A DNA stretch of 36,673 nucleotides from the NCBI GenBank assembly GCA_016213365.1, contig JACRAP010000018.1, forward strand, positions 1 through 36,673, given 5' to 3'. The DNA is from Candidatus Berkelbacteria bacterium (lineage in GTDB: Bacteria; Patescibacteriota; UBA1384; 2-12-FULL-50-11). The notes under the pieces are model-generated. The model was not told where the DNA came from. It did no database searches and saw only the letters and a list, made by a program, of their open reading frames with translations. Below are positions 26,724 to 35,644 of the stretch, piece by piece (position 1 is the first letter of the stretch; every line of letters starts with the position of its first letter). The translations under genes were made by a program, and so were the position numbers.

Positions 26724-27455
26724 CTAGATGTGCTTAACGAGCTTTACCCCCTCGAGTCGATAGATGAAACCATCGTATTTACTTGGTCGTTCGATCAATG
26801 CCGTTACTGCCTCTGCGGCCTCCTCGGCGGTAATACCGTTTTGGCGTTCGTGGGGGTTCTGGATAAGTCGCTGCTCGACCAAACCAGTAAGTACTAGTCC
26901 CGGACACAGCGCGTACGACCGTGCTTTGTTGCCTTCGATTTCGCTAAGCTCGCGGTGGAGCGCCTCGGCAAGCGCCGTTTGTCCGCTTTTATCGAACGAA
27001 TAGGCGCCGTTGCCAGCAAGTACCCATCCGTTCAAGCCGCCGAGCGAGCTTAGTAGCACAAAAACTCCCGAACGCTGTGACTTCAGGATTCCTGCGGCAT
27101 GTTTTACAACAGTCGCAACGCCGATTCTGTTGAGCTCGCCGTCTTTTCGAAACCGATTGAGATCGATTTGCTCAAGCGACGTGCTATGAACGTAGGTTGA
27201 AGGGGTGGTGATAATCGCGCTGATTTCGCCCAATCCAAGAGCTTTTTCAAACGCTGCCGCCACCTGCTTCTCGACTGTAATGTCCGTTGGTACGGCCACG
27301 ATATTTGTGTTTTTAGCCCTCATCTCCTCCAACTTATCGGCGCTACGGGCGCAGGCAATAACCTGCCACTGCATTTGGGCAAACAACAACGCGGTTGCTC
27401 GTCCGATCCCCTCGCTCGCACCAAAAACAACCGCAACCTTTTGTCTTTTTGCCAT
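26724..27455 (-). CDS. Short-chain dehydrogenase/reductase
   Basis: VAVVFGASEGIGRATALLFAQ; GAYSFDKSGQTALAEAL (YxxxK). Confidence 0.9.
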   Translation of the reverse strand: MAKRQKVAVVFGASEGIGRATALLFAQMQWQVIACARSADKLEEMRAKNTNIVAVPTDITVEKQVAAAFEKALGLGEISAIITTPSTYVHSTSLEQIDLNRFRKDGELNRIGVATVVKHAAGILKSQRSGVFVLLSSLGGLNGWVLAGNGAYSFDKSGQTALAEALHRELSEIEGNKARSYALCPGLVLTGLVEQRLIQNPHERQNGITAEEAAEAVTALIERPSKYDGFIYRLEGVKLVKHI

Positions 27456-27467
27456 GTAAGTGAATAT

Positions 27468-27521
27468 AACAAAACGCCCTCCGCTTCGCTATGTACTAGG
27501 CACACGGCGAAAGGAGGGCGT
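27468..27521 (-). terminator. Large hairpin terminator for the upstream minus-strand gene
   Basis: Minus strand ACGCCCTCC...GGAGGGCGT then TTTTGTT. Confidence 0.75.
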
Positions 27522-27534
27522 GGGTGGGGGAGGG

Positions 27535-28218
27535 TCAGCGTCCCTTTCTGTGGCGCTGAAAGTGCGTCCACCAACGAAGCAGTTTTGTGGTGGTGCACTT
27601 TCCTTCCCAAAAGGGATCTTTGCGGAGTCCGTACCACAGAATCGCCTTCTCCAGCGGCGAGTATGGCGCTTTCTCGCCACTGCGATACTGAATAATCTCC
27701 AATTTCCCCCAGAATTCGTGAGTCTCAAGCCGTTTCTTGATGATGAAGGCGATCATCTCGGTGTGGTCGGGATGTCCGACGACATGGATATTGGTTTTGC
27801 CAGGATCGTTCGAACCCAATATCTTAACGATTTCGTCGGTAGCAGCAGCGAAGTTTTCGGCCGTGCTGTTGCCAACGGCGACCGCTCTGACTTCCCGATT
27901 TGGCAAATGACAGAAGTAATCGCTGTACTCTTCCTCTGCCCACAGCATTTCTAGCTGTGCTTCGCTAAGTTCTCCGTCTGGGCGAGCGCCGCCAACGAAG
28001 AAAATCGCCCGGACATCATGTGGGTTTAGGGGGCTAACAATACCCAGTATCAAATATCCAATTGTTAGAAAATCAGAAGGGTTTCGGAGGTAAAGCGTAT
28101 CCAGGATCGTAAAAACCGTTGTGATCCTGTATATCGCTTCGTTTGTTGGGTGGATAGCTTTGTCGGGTGACATCCATACCCCGAAATGCGACGGAATCAA
28201 AATAAAGTGGCTTCTCAT
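27535..28218 (-). CDS. Hypothetical protein, possibly DUF218/YdcF-like
   Basis: VGNSTAENFAAATDEIVKILG...IHVVGHPDHTEMIAFIIKKRL; AAGGAGC SD abutted by hairpin 28230-28243. Confidence 0.6.
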   Translation of the reverse strand: MRSHFILIPSHFGVWMSPDKAIHPTNEAIYRITTVFTILDTLYLRNPSDFLTIGYLILGIVSPLNPHDVRAIFFVGGARPDGELSEAQLEMLWAEEEYSDYFCHLPNREVRAVAVGNSTAENFAAATDEIVKILGSNDPGKTNIHVVGHPDHTEMIAFIIKKRLETHEFWGKLEIIQYRSGEKAPYSPLEKAILWYGLRKDPFWEGKCTTTKLLRWWTHFQRHRKGR

Positions 28219-28257
28219 ATGTGCTCCTTGCTCGCTACCGAGCGAAGTTGTGGGCTA

Positions 28258-28285
28258 ATTCTAACAGACTGAGCTGAAAAATCAA
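28258..28285 (-). promoter_or_regulatory. Candidate sigma70-type promoter
   Basis: TTGATT-N16-TAGAAT on minus strand. Confidence 0.45.
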
Positions 28286-28312
28286 CCGGTTTTTACAATA
28301 AAACGTCAGTTG

Positions 28313-28341
28313 TTGAACCGATCTAAATTGTTCGCTATAAT
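28313..28341 (+). promoter_or_regulatory. Promoter for hppA
   Basis: TTGAAC-N17-TATAAT. Confidence 0.65.
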
Positions 28342-28378
28342 TACTCTGTAAACAACTTAACTATAAGGAAGAGGTGAA

Positions 28379-30385
28379 ATGTCTATCGAACAATACGCTT
28401 TATACGGCTCTACTGCTGCAGGTGTTTTAGCAGTTCTTTACGGGTTATTCTTGGCACGCTGGATCGTTAAGCAAGACGCTGGTAGCGAAAAAATGCAGGA
28501 AATCGCCAAAGCGATTCAAACCGGCGCGCAGGCCTATTTAAACCGACAGTACAGAACCGTCGCGATTGTTGCCCTTATAGTTTTTGTAATTCTTGGCCTT
28601 ATTTTAAACTGGTTAACAGCTTACGGATTTCTAGTTGGCGCAATATTGTCCGCGCTTAGCGGCTATATCGGTATGAACATTTCGGTTCGAGCTAATGTTA
28701 GAACCGCCCAAGCGGCTAAAAAAGGTCTAAGCGCAGCGCTAGATTTAGCATTTAAAGGCGGCGCAGTAACTGGTTTGATGGTTGTTGGCCTTGGCTTAAT
28801 CGGCACGACCGTATTTTATTGGATTACAAAAGACGTCCCAGCGCTGGTTGGTTTAGCGTTTGGTGGCTCGTTAATCTCTATTTTTGCCCGTCTTGGTGGC
28901 GGAATTTACACTAAAGCCGCCGACGTCGGCGCTGACTTGGTTGGTAAGGTTGAAGCCGGTATCCCAGAAGACGACCCTCGTAACCCAGCAGTAATCGCCG
29001 ATAACGTCGGCGATAACGTCGGCGACTGTGCCGGTATGGCCGCCGACTTGTTCGAAACTTACGTAGTAACCGCTGTTTCAGCGATGCTACTTGGCCATAT
29101 TATTTTTGCAGGCAACGACAACGTTATTTTGTATCCGCTCGTTCTGGGTGCTGTTTCTGTTATCGCATCGATTGTTGGAACCTTCTTCGTAAAAGTTAAA
29201 GGCAAAAAATCTAGCATTATGGGCGCGATGTACAAAGGCCTGATTGTCTCAGCCGTTCTTGCCGCAATCGGCATTTACCCAGTTACAAATTGGTTAGCAA
29301 CTGGTCTTAGCGCTTCTGTTTTGAACATTTTTGGCGCTGGTATGGTTGGGATTGCAGTAACCGCCTTAATGATGGTTATCACCGAGTATTACACTTCAAC
29401 AAAATACGGCCCAGTTAAGGGCGTAGCTAAAGCGTCTGAAACCGGACACGGTACTAATATTATCGCTGGCTTAGCGCTGTCGATGCGCTCCACTATGCTA
29501 CCGGTTCTAGTGATCGCCGCTGGTGCGTTAATCGCCTTTAATCTTGCCGGATTGTTCGGAGTTGCTATCGCCGCTTTTGCGATGCTGTCGCTAACAGGTG
29601 TAATTGTAGCAATCGACGCCTTTGGCCCGATTACCGATAACGCTGGCGGAATCGCCGAAATGTCTGGTTTGCCAAGCGAAGTTCGCACCGTAACCGACGC
29701 GCTCGACGCAGTTGGTAACACCACTAAAGCCATTACTAAAGGTTACGCGATCGCCTCGGCCGGACTTGCCGCGCTGGTGCTGTTCGCCTCTTATACTCAA
29801 GAAATCGTCGCTAAAGGCAAAACCGTAACTTACGACTTGTCCGATCCGTACGTAATTGTTGGTCTGTTTATCGGTGGCTTACTGCCGTATATCTTCGCCG
29901 CCATCTCGATGGAAGCGGTCGGACGCGCCGCTGGAGCGGTTGTAACCGAAGTTCGTAGACAGTTCAAAGAACGAAAAGGCATTTTAGAAGGTAAGGCCAA
30001 ACCAGATTACGCTCGGGCAGTCTCGATCGTTACCGGCGCAGCGCTAAAAGAAATGATTGTTCCGGCGTTACTACCGGTTGTTGTGCCGATCTTGGTTGGT
30101 TACTTCCTCGGGCTAGCTGCGCTTGGCGGACTGCTAATCGGATCGATTGTAACCGGATTATTCCTTGCGCTATCGATGACTAACGGCGGCGCCGCTTGGG
30201 ATAACGCTAAAAAGTACATCGAAGAAGGGCATCACGGCGGCAAGGGTTCAGAGGCGCACAAAGCGGCTGTAACCGGCGACACTGTTGGCGACCCGTACAA
30301 AGATACCGCTGGCCCAGCCATTAACCCAATGATTAAGATTGTTAATATCGTAGCGATACTAATAATCGTGCTACTGGTTAAATAA
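28379..30385 (+). CDS. hppA: Membrane-bound ion-translocating pyrophosphatase, predicted K+-independent type
   Basis: [67 protein letters not shown]. Confidence 0.97.
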   Translation: MSIEQYALYGSTAAGVLAVLYGLFLARWIVKQDAGSEKMQEIAKAIQTGAQAYLNRQYRTVAIVALIVFVILGLILNWLTAYGFLVGAILSALSGYIGMNISVRANVRTAQAAKKGLSAALDLAFKGGAVTGLMVVGLGLIGTTVFYWITKDVPALVGLAFGGSLISIFARLGGGIYTKAADVGADLVGKVEAGIPEDDPRNPAVIADNVGDNVGDCAGMAADLFETYVVTAVSAMLLGHIIFAGNDNVILYPLVLGAVSVIASIVGTFFVKVKGKKSSIMGAMYKGLIVSAVLAAIGIYPVTNWLATGLSASVLNIFGAGMVGIAVTALMMVITEYYTSTKYGPVKGVAKASETGHGTNIIAGLALSMRSTMLPVLVIAAGALIAFNLAGLFGVAIAAFAMLSLTGVIVAIDAFGPITDNAGGIAEMSGLPSEVRTVTDALDAVGNTTKAITKGYAIASAGLAALVLFASYTQEIVAKGKTVTYDLSDPYVIVGLFIGGLLPYIFAAISMEAVGRAAGAVVTEVRRQFKERKGILEGKAKPDYARAVSIVTGAALKEMIVPALLPVVVPILVGYFLGLAALGGLLIGSIVTGLFLALSMTNGGAAWDNAKKYIEEGHHGGKGSEAHKAAVTGDTVGDPYKDTAGPAINPMIKIVNIVAILIIVLLVK

Positions 30386-30417
30386 ACTCAAAGTTCTAAA
30401 CCCTAAACCCAAAAACA

Positions 30418-30642
30418 ATGAAGCCAAAGGATGCCAAAAACTGGGTGATCGACCGGTTTGAGAACGGTCACGCCATCTTAGTTGGTAACGGCGACGAGCT
30501 ATTGGTGCCACGCATCCAAATCCCAGAAGAAGCTAAAGAAGGCGATGTTTTATCGGCGGAGTTTTACTTTCAAAAAGACGAAAGAAAGCGCCGCGAAAAT
30601 TTAGCAAAATCTTTACTGGAAGAAATTTTAGGCAAAGATTAA
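30418..30642 (+). CDS. DUF3006-like small protein
   Basis: NWVIDRFENGHAILVGNGDELLVPRIQIPEEAKEGDVL. Confidence 0.7.
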   Translation: MKPKDAKNWVIDRFENGHAILVGNGDELLVPRIQIPEEAKEGDVLSAEFYFQKDERKRRENLAKSLLEEILGKD

Positions 30643-30660
30643 TTTTACAGACTAAATCCA

Positions 30661-30689
30661 TTGACTTTGGGGCATTTTGTTGATACATT
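30661..30689 (+). promoter_or_regulatory. sigma70-type promoter
   Basis: TTGACT-N17-TACATT; predicted +1 at the hairpin 30696-30709. Confidence 0.6.
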
Positions 30690-30721
30690 TTGCCAGACAC
30701 AAGGGTGTCGGGAGGGTAGAT

Positions 30722-31042
30722 GTGGATTCGTACCAAAAAGAAAAAGAATTCTTTTGGGACGCAAAAGAGTCCATAAGACTTGGAGCCTTAGAGCGATGGG
30801 TGCTTGAAAAATGGTATGCAAAGCCGAACCCTTGCACGCCCGATAAGGTTCCATTCTTGAACAAGGTTGCCGTTGAGGCGGCTTCGGAGTTTGGGCGGAT
30901 CAAGAAGTTTGGGGGTGGATACTTCGCAACTAAGAGGGCTCTCGAGTCTGGCATTGAGAAAATTCGTTCTCGAGTTTCTGCCCCTAGCCAGGAAATATCG
31001 CCGCAAGTGCCACCGTATCGGTTGCCGTACAAGGAGAACTGA
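30722..31042 (+). CDS. Hypothetical protein
   Basis: GTG start after GGGAGGGT SD; ORF-track start 30677 lies within the promoter. Confidence 0.6.
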   Translation: MDSYQKEKEFFWDAKESIRLGALERWVLEKWYAKPNPCTPDKVPFLNKVAVEAASEFGRIKKFGGGYFATKRALESGIEKIRSRVSAPSQEISPQVPPYRLPYKEN

Positions 31043-31107
31043 CGATGGCAGAGGCACTTTCGCCGGCTAGGGCATCCGCCCAACGCCGGCCTTCTTTTAA
31101 TACACAA

Positions 31108-31136
31108 AACACCCCAATAGTAACAATTGGGGTGTT
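31108..31136. terminator. Hairpin between convergent genes
   Basis: AACACCCCAAT-agtaaca-ATTGGGGTGTT. Confidence 0.7.
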
Positions 31137-31191
31137 GAAAAATCTGTATGTAAGGATTCGCTAAAGAATTTAGGCGCCTTAGTCATCGGCT

Positions 31192-31752
31192 TTAAAGCCC
31201 GAAGGCCTTTTCGATCGCTTGATCCACAACTGCCTCTAGGCTAGTCAGGAATTCGATCTTTGGTTCACAAAGCAAACCGCCGAAATAGTTTGCAATGTCC
31301 TGAATATTGGGGAATCCAGGATCCCCACCGAGTGCGATATTCACGTACGGATCGTCGAGAGTTCGATAAAACCATTCGTGAAATTCTCGGTTAGTGCCAG
31401 ATGCGTACTCACCGTTCGTTCTCGGGTTGTTCTTGTCTTCGCACGCAGCGTAGAACAAAATACAACCGTCAATCGATGCGCGAGTAAGCATATGTCTCTC
31501 CCAAGGGACTTGTGAGGGATGGCCATCATGCTCGCCGTCGATTCGATACTGAAAGAGCGGATGCCCTTCCTTATACCTGCACGGGCACGCTACCAGCAAA
31601 GGGCCCGGCGCCCTTTCATAGAGCATTTCGATACAGCGATGCTGCCAATCGCCACCACCATCTATTGGCCCAGCGGTGAAGATTACTTTCTTCCCATCAA
31701 GCACACGGCGTGGGGGGAGAATGTGTGGCAGAACAATCTGCGGTACGGTCAT
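31192..31752 (-). CDS. Nucleoside 2-deoxyribosyltransferase-like protein
   Basis: KKVIFTAGPIDGGGDWQHRCIEML; PWERHMLTRASIDGCILFYAA; NGEYASGTNREFHEW. Confidence 0.7.
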   Translation of the reverse strand: MTVPQIVLPHILPPRRVLDGKKVIFTAGPIDGGGDWQHRCIEMLYERAPGPLLVACPCRYKEGHPLFQYRIDGEHDGHPSQVPWERHMLTRASIDGCILFYAACEDKNNPRTNGEYASGTNREFHEWFYRTLDDPYVNIALGGDPGFPNIQDIANYFGGLLCEPKIEFLTSLEAVVDQAIEKAFGL

Positions 31753-31804
31753 GTTGTCCTCCTAGGCGTCAGAGTCGAGCCCTTAGTCGCCAAACAACGC
31801 TGAA

Positions 31805-31833
31805 ATTATATCATCAGTATTTGTAAAAGTCAC
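31805..31833 (-). promoter_or_regulatory. sigma70-type promoter
   Basis: GTGACT-N17-TATAAT on minus strand. Confidence 0.6.
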
Positions 31834-31883
31834 TAATATTATTACTTTTCGCTAAATCTGTCTGATAGAGTACAATTAGCTTG

Positions 31884-32531
31884 ATGCTAGTAGCAGTTTT
31901 TCAATATTTCAGCGCGGTGTTAACTTTTGTTTTTTTGAAAATTTTTACCAATCTAGAAATTTATGGAAAAAATAATCTACGCGAACTTAATTCAAGAGTA
32001 TTAGTTACTTCAAACCACGAAAGTCATTTAGATCCGCAATTAGTTGGCGTGGCGATGATAAATCGCCCATCGCTGTTTCCGCTTAGATTTATGGCAAAAG
32101 ATGCATTTTTTTATATTCCCGTATTTAATATTTTGATTTGGTTGCTTGGTTCGTTTAAAGCGCACAAGAAAAAAGGGATCGGAAAATCATTGCTTACACC
32201 CGTAAGGATTTTAGAAAAAAACGGCAATGTTGTAATGTTCCCAGAGGGTAAAATTATTCCGGGTAGGCCAGTGCTCGGCGAAGGGCGCCGTGGAACAGCA
32301 ATTTTAGCGCTAACGACTAAAGCAACAATCTTACCAGTTTCGTTACATACACCGCCAAAGTTAAACCCAATTAAAATAATTTTTGGCCGGCCAAAGATTG
32401 TAATTAACATCGGTGAGCCGTATTTTTTAAATAATTTAGATTATCCCGACTTTAGCGACGAAAACACAATCAAGGCAACAAAATTTATTATGGGTAAAAT
32501 TCATAATTTATACTCCCAGCATAAGTACTAA
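31884..32531 (+). CDS. plsC: 1-acyl-sn-glycerol-3-phosphate acyltransferase (PlsC family)
   Basis: TSNHESHLDPQL (NHxxxxD), MFPEGKIIPGRP; TACAAT 7 nt before ATG. Confidence 0.88.
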   Translation: MLVAVFQYFSAVLTFVFLKIFTNLEIYGKNNLRELNSRVLVTSNHESHLDPQLVGVAMINRPSLFPLRFMAKDAFFYIPVFNILIWLLGSFKAHKKKGIGKSLLTPVRILEKNGNVVMFPEGKIIPGRPVLGEGRRGTAILALTTKATILPVSLHTPPKLNPIKIIFGRPKIVINIGEPYFLNNLDYPDFSDENTIKATKFIMGKIHNLYSQHKY

Positions 32532-32588
32532 ACCCATTCGGTACTGTTTTGGTATGGATTTAATTTTATGTTATCTGAAATGATTTAG

Positions 32589-32691
32589 GCGCCAAGAACA
32601 AACTTGGTGCTAGTTGAGGGAGCTTACTAATTTAGCAAACTAATATTGGGCTAACGCCTAGCGGTTTGCTGTACTGTCGTAAATCACGACA
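32589..32691 (+). promoter_or_regulatory. Structured leader with three hairpins
   Basis: gcgccaag/cttggtgc (32589-32610), agcaaac/gtttgct (32634-32670), tgtcgt/acgaca (32675-32691). Confidence 0.5.
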
Positions 32692-32703
32692 CTAGAAGGA
32701 AAA

Positions 32704-32961
32704 ATGACCATTAAAACTTGGCCGTTTCAAAAAACTTTCAAAAAAGAATTAAACATTCTATTTGATAGGTTGGTGGTAAACAGTGAAGAGATGTGGGATC
32801 GAGTTGACCGTTTAGAGTGCTTAGTTAACACTTGCGCTCCAGCTGGTTTGCTTTATGCCCACTACATTTCAGAGCCGATGCGTCTTCGGGTAGTTTGGGA
32901 TGCTCGAATAACTACAGAAGCCGAAATCAAAAAGTGGCTAAAGAAATACGGCGTGCTATAA
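32704..32961 (+). CDS. Small hypothetical protein, paralog A
   Basis: RLECLVNTCAPAGLLYAHYISEPMRLRVVWDARITTEAEIKKWLKKYGVL resembles 33911..34177. Confidence 0.75.
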   Translation: MTIKTWPFQKTFKKELNILFDRLVVNSEEMWDRVDRLECLVNTCAPAGLLYAHYISEPMRLRVVWDARITTEAEIKKWLKKYGVL

Positions 32962-33079
32962 ATATCTCTCATAGTATCCAGAGGGTACTTAAGCGGTATA
33001 GATCCAAACAAAAAATTTAAAAATAATTAACTTGCCAAGAAGAAATTCTTGAGTACCTTTCGATCAACAGGAGGATTGT

Positions 33080-33862
33080 GTGAAGTCTCTATTCAACTTT
33101 CAGGCGATTCGAAATCGTGTGCTGTCTTCGGTGGCGGCGCTTGCTGTGCTGACTATTGTTGCGTTTTCGTTGCAAGCATGTGGCGGAAATGGCGACGAAC
33201 TTGTTTCGGGTGTCGGAAGTACGTCACTTACCGATTTGGGTGGATGCAGTACGGATACACAGCTTGAAACTACTGGATCCACTAGTGGATCGCAAGATCT
33301 TTGGGAAAGCAAGAAGGTTATTTTTACCTTTGTTGTGTCCACAGATGCGTCCGGCAATCTTGTATTAGCAGACTTGAACAACGTAGTAGTAACTACTACA
33401 GAGTTCAATGCGAAATTGCAGCAACTCCCAAAAGACGGAGTGAGTGCGATTGAGCTTCGAATTGCGGACGAAGCAACGATGTCGGAGATTTCCCCCGATC
33501 AAGTACAGACGGATTGGGAATATACCACACGAGTTGGTTGCTACTTCCTTAGGATTTCGTGGGAAAAGCACGATATAAGAAGTTGCATAAACAGGAATGT
33601 GTGGCATCTAGGCATTTTGCTGAAGAACACCTGTAGCGGCAGGGATATCACGAACATTCATGCTTGTGCGTGGTGGCAAAATGGACCCCAGGTGGGTCTT
33701 TACGATTCGTTTAATGGTTGGTGTGTTACAACCGTCGGCACATTTACTGCTATTCGAGAAAAGCTAAAGGTAGCGCTTGCAATTGTTGGAATTACCGGGT
33801 TTACCGCGTATATTATCAGCAGCGTGGGCGCTACGGTGATCGTTGGAGCGTTCGCGCTCTAG
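33080..33862 (+). CDS. Lipoprotein-like hypothetical protein with C-terminal hydrophobic helix
   Basis: GTG start after CAGGAGG; LTIVAFSLQACGG signal/lipobox-like; C-terminal VALAIVGITGFTAYIISSVGATVIVGAFAL. Confidence 0.7.
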   Translation: MKSLFNFQAIRNRVLSSVAALAVLTIVAFSLQACGGNGDELVSGVGSTSLTDLGGCSTDTQLETTGSTSGSQDLWESKKVIFTFVVSTDASGNLVLADLNNVVVTTTEFNAKLQQLPKDGVSAIELRIADEATMSEISPDQVQTDWEYTTRVGCYFLRISWEKHDIRSCINRNVWHLGILLKNTCSGRDITNIHACAWWQNGPQVGLYDSFNGWCVTTVGTFTAIREKLKVALAIVGITGFTAYIISSVGATVIVGAFAL

Positions 33863-33866
33863 TACA

Positions 33867-33900
33867 TGTATACCTCATCACTAAACCGGTGAGGTATACA
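33867..33900. repeat. 11-bp perfect inverted repeat (terminator or leader hairpin)
   Basis: TGTATACCTCA...TGAGGTATACA. Confidence 0.8.
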
Positions 33901-33910
33901 AGAAATATAA

Positions 33911-34177
33911 ATGAAATTATTTAATTTTTTTAGAACTTCGGGGTTTAAGTCAACTGAAATAGTAGTAGATAGCTCGATTAATGACATTGAGGATAAAAAG
34001 CTTACAATTAAAGCGGAGAGACTTGAGCAATTACTTAGACAGTCCAATGGATGCCCAAGAGGAATCCTTTACGGATTTTATAAATCGGACCCAATTAGAA
34101 TACGTATTGGTTGGGACGAATTGGAGATTAACGAGGAAGAAGTAATTAGGTGGATTAAGGAAAACGATTTGCTATAA
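33911..34177 (+). CDS. Small hypothetical protein, paralog B
   Basis: RLEQLLRQSNGCPRGILYGFYKSDPIRIRIGWDELEINEEEVIRWIKENDLL aligns to 32704..32961. Confidence 0.75.
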   Translation: MKLFNFFRTSGFKSTEIVVDSSINDIEDKKLTIKAERLEQLLRQSNGCPRGILYGFYKSDPIRIRIGWDELEINEEEVIRWIKENDLL

Positions 34178-34187
34178 GTTGATTGGT

Positions 34188-35582
34188 TTAACCAGTCTTT
34201 TTGTGTGTTTTCTCAAGATAACTTAAGCGCCAGCCGAGGTCGTGGATCGCATCTTTTTTAAGGGCGATAAAGGCGTTGCGGCTTGTGGCGGTGTAGTCGC
34301 TCATCGATTCAACCTTGAAGAGCGGCTTTCGGGTGCCGTTTTCGCCGCTCATTATTTTCATTGGGTACCCTTCGAAGCCCAGTTCCCAAAGGATTTGTCC
34401 TTCTTCGGAATCGTCGGTGGTTAGCATTTTTAAGATTTGATATTTTAAGTTCATTTTTGTTCGGCGCGGGAAGTCTTTTTGTTTAAAATATTCGATCGCT
34501 TCGGTAATTATTTCTTGGGCGGCGTCGATCGACTGGCCTTTTTTGGTTCTGTCGCGAACAACTCTGAATCTAAGGAATGGGTTTATCTCTAAGAGTTCTG
34601 GTCGATGAAAATCTTTAACTAAATCGGTAACGTCTTTGTCGGTAATAATATTAAATCCCCTGCCGCCGCCATAAAGCAAATCGCGGATAAAAGTGTTGAG
34701 CCAGTCGTAGAAGCCGTGGGAGAGGATGGTGAGGAATAGAAAAAGTGGGATTAGAATATATTTAGATTCACCAAGTGATGGTGCTATCTGTGTCAAAAAG
34801 ATTGAACCACCAATCAAGTTTATTAAAGATAGGGCCAATGTAAGATATAAAAACTCTTTCCAGTTAAAAATATATTCGACATCACTTATCAGTTTATAAA
34901 ATAATATTGCGATTAAAATGGGGATAAACGGTGCAATTAACAATATCGGACCATACTTTATTGCAGCTAATTGGTTAGGGTCATAATAAAGATAAACAAC
35001 AAAAGGCCCAATAAATAAATATAGTAAAGTAGTAGCTAAGGCAAGATAATACTTTATCTTCTTGTCTGAGTTACTTGAAGACTCATTTTTTCTTAACCCA
35101 AATAGGTAGTTACGAATTGCAAATAATGAAGTTGTAAAAGCAAATAAGCCAACTAACCAGAAATATTTACCTCGAGCTGTAATGAAACCATAATTTTTTT
35201 CAAAATAGCCATCAGTTTTACTTATTAATAACTCAGTCGCCATGGTTAATGACAATAAAACGATAAACACTAAATAAAATATTAAAATAGTAATTCTATT
35301 TATTTTTTGGTCATAAGTTTTTGTTACGAGCACACTGAAATGATAGATTATTGGGATGGGTAATAAGTATGAAAATGAGAATGTGTCCCAAACGAGATTA
35401 TATGTATTAAAATTAGTCAAATAAGGGGAAATTGAATTTACAGTCAGAAACGCACTTAGGGAAGCGAGAAATAAACAGGAAATTAAACTAATAGTACTTC
35501 TACTATTTCTTGTATATAAATATGTTCCAGTCCAGAACAAGCTCGAAGCAATTATTAAATAAGATATTAATATATAATTCAT
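34188..35582 (-). CDS. Polytopic membrane protein resembling histidine-kinase N-terminal 7TM sensor regions, with a soluble C-terminal region lacking kinase motifs
   Basis: Multiple TM helices in the N-terminal portion; soluble C-terminal part without HATPase N/G boxes. Confidence 0.6.
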   Translation of the reverse strand: MNYILISYLIIASSLFWTGTYLYTRNSRSTISLISCLFLASLSAFLTVNSISPYLTNFNTYNLVWDTFSFSYLLPIPIIYHFSVLVTKTYDQKINRITILIFYLVFIVLLSLTMATELLISKTDGYFEKNYGFITARGKYFWLVGLFAFTTSLFAIRNYLFGLRKNESSSNSDKKIKYYLALATTLLYLFIGPFVVYLYYDPNQLAAIKYGPILLIAPFIPILIAILFYKLISDVEYIFNWKEFLYLTLALSLINLIGGSIFLTQIAPSLGESKYILIPLFLFLTILSHGFYDWLNTFIRDLLYGGGRGFNIITDKDVTDLVKDFHRPELLEINPFLRFRVVRDRTKKGQSIDAAQEIITEAIEYFKQKDFPRRTKMNLKYQILKMLTTDDSEEGQILWELGFEGYPMKIMSGENGTRKPLFKVESMSDYTATSRNAFIALKKDAIHDLGWRLSYLEKTHKKTG

Positions 35583-35644
35583 ACTATTTTATTGGAATTC
35601 TATAGTAGTTATTTTGGTAATTCAAGTAGTGTAATATTTATAAT

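Noticed and set aside
27320-27954. Overlapping ORFs 27320-27637, 27375-27695, 27460-27954, 27489-27728
   Set aside because: Overlap the hairpin terminator and the better supported SDR and 27535-28218 genes.
30645-31107. Minus-strand ORFs 30645-30854, 30652-31107, 30788-31057
   Set aside because: Antisense to 30722-31042, which has promoter, hairpin, SD and terminator.
33049-33368. Alternate-frame ORFs 33049-33267, 33156-33368 and antisense 33100-33408
   Set aside because: Overlap the 33080-33862 frame that has SD and signal peptide.
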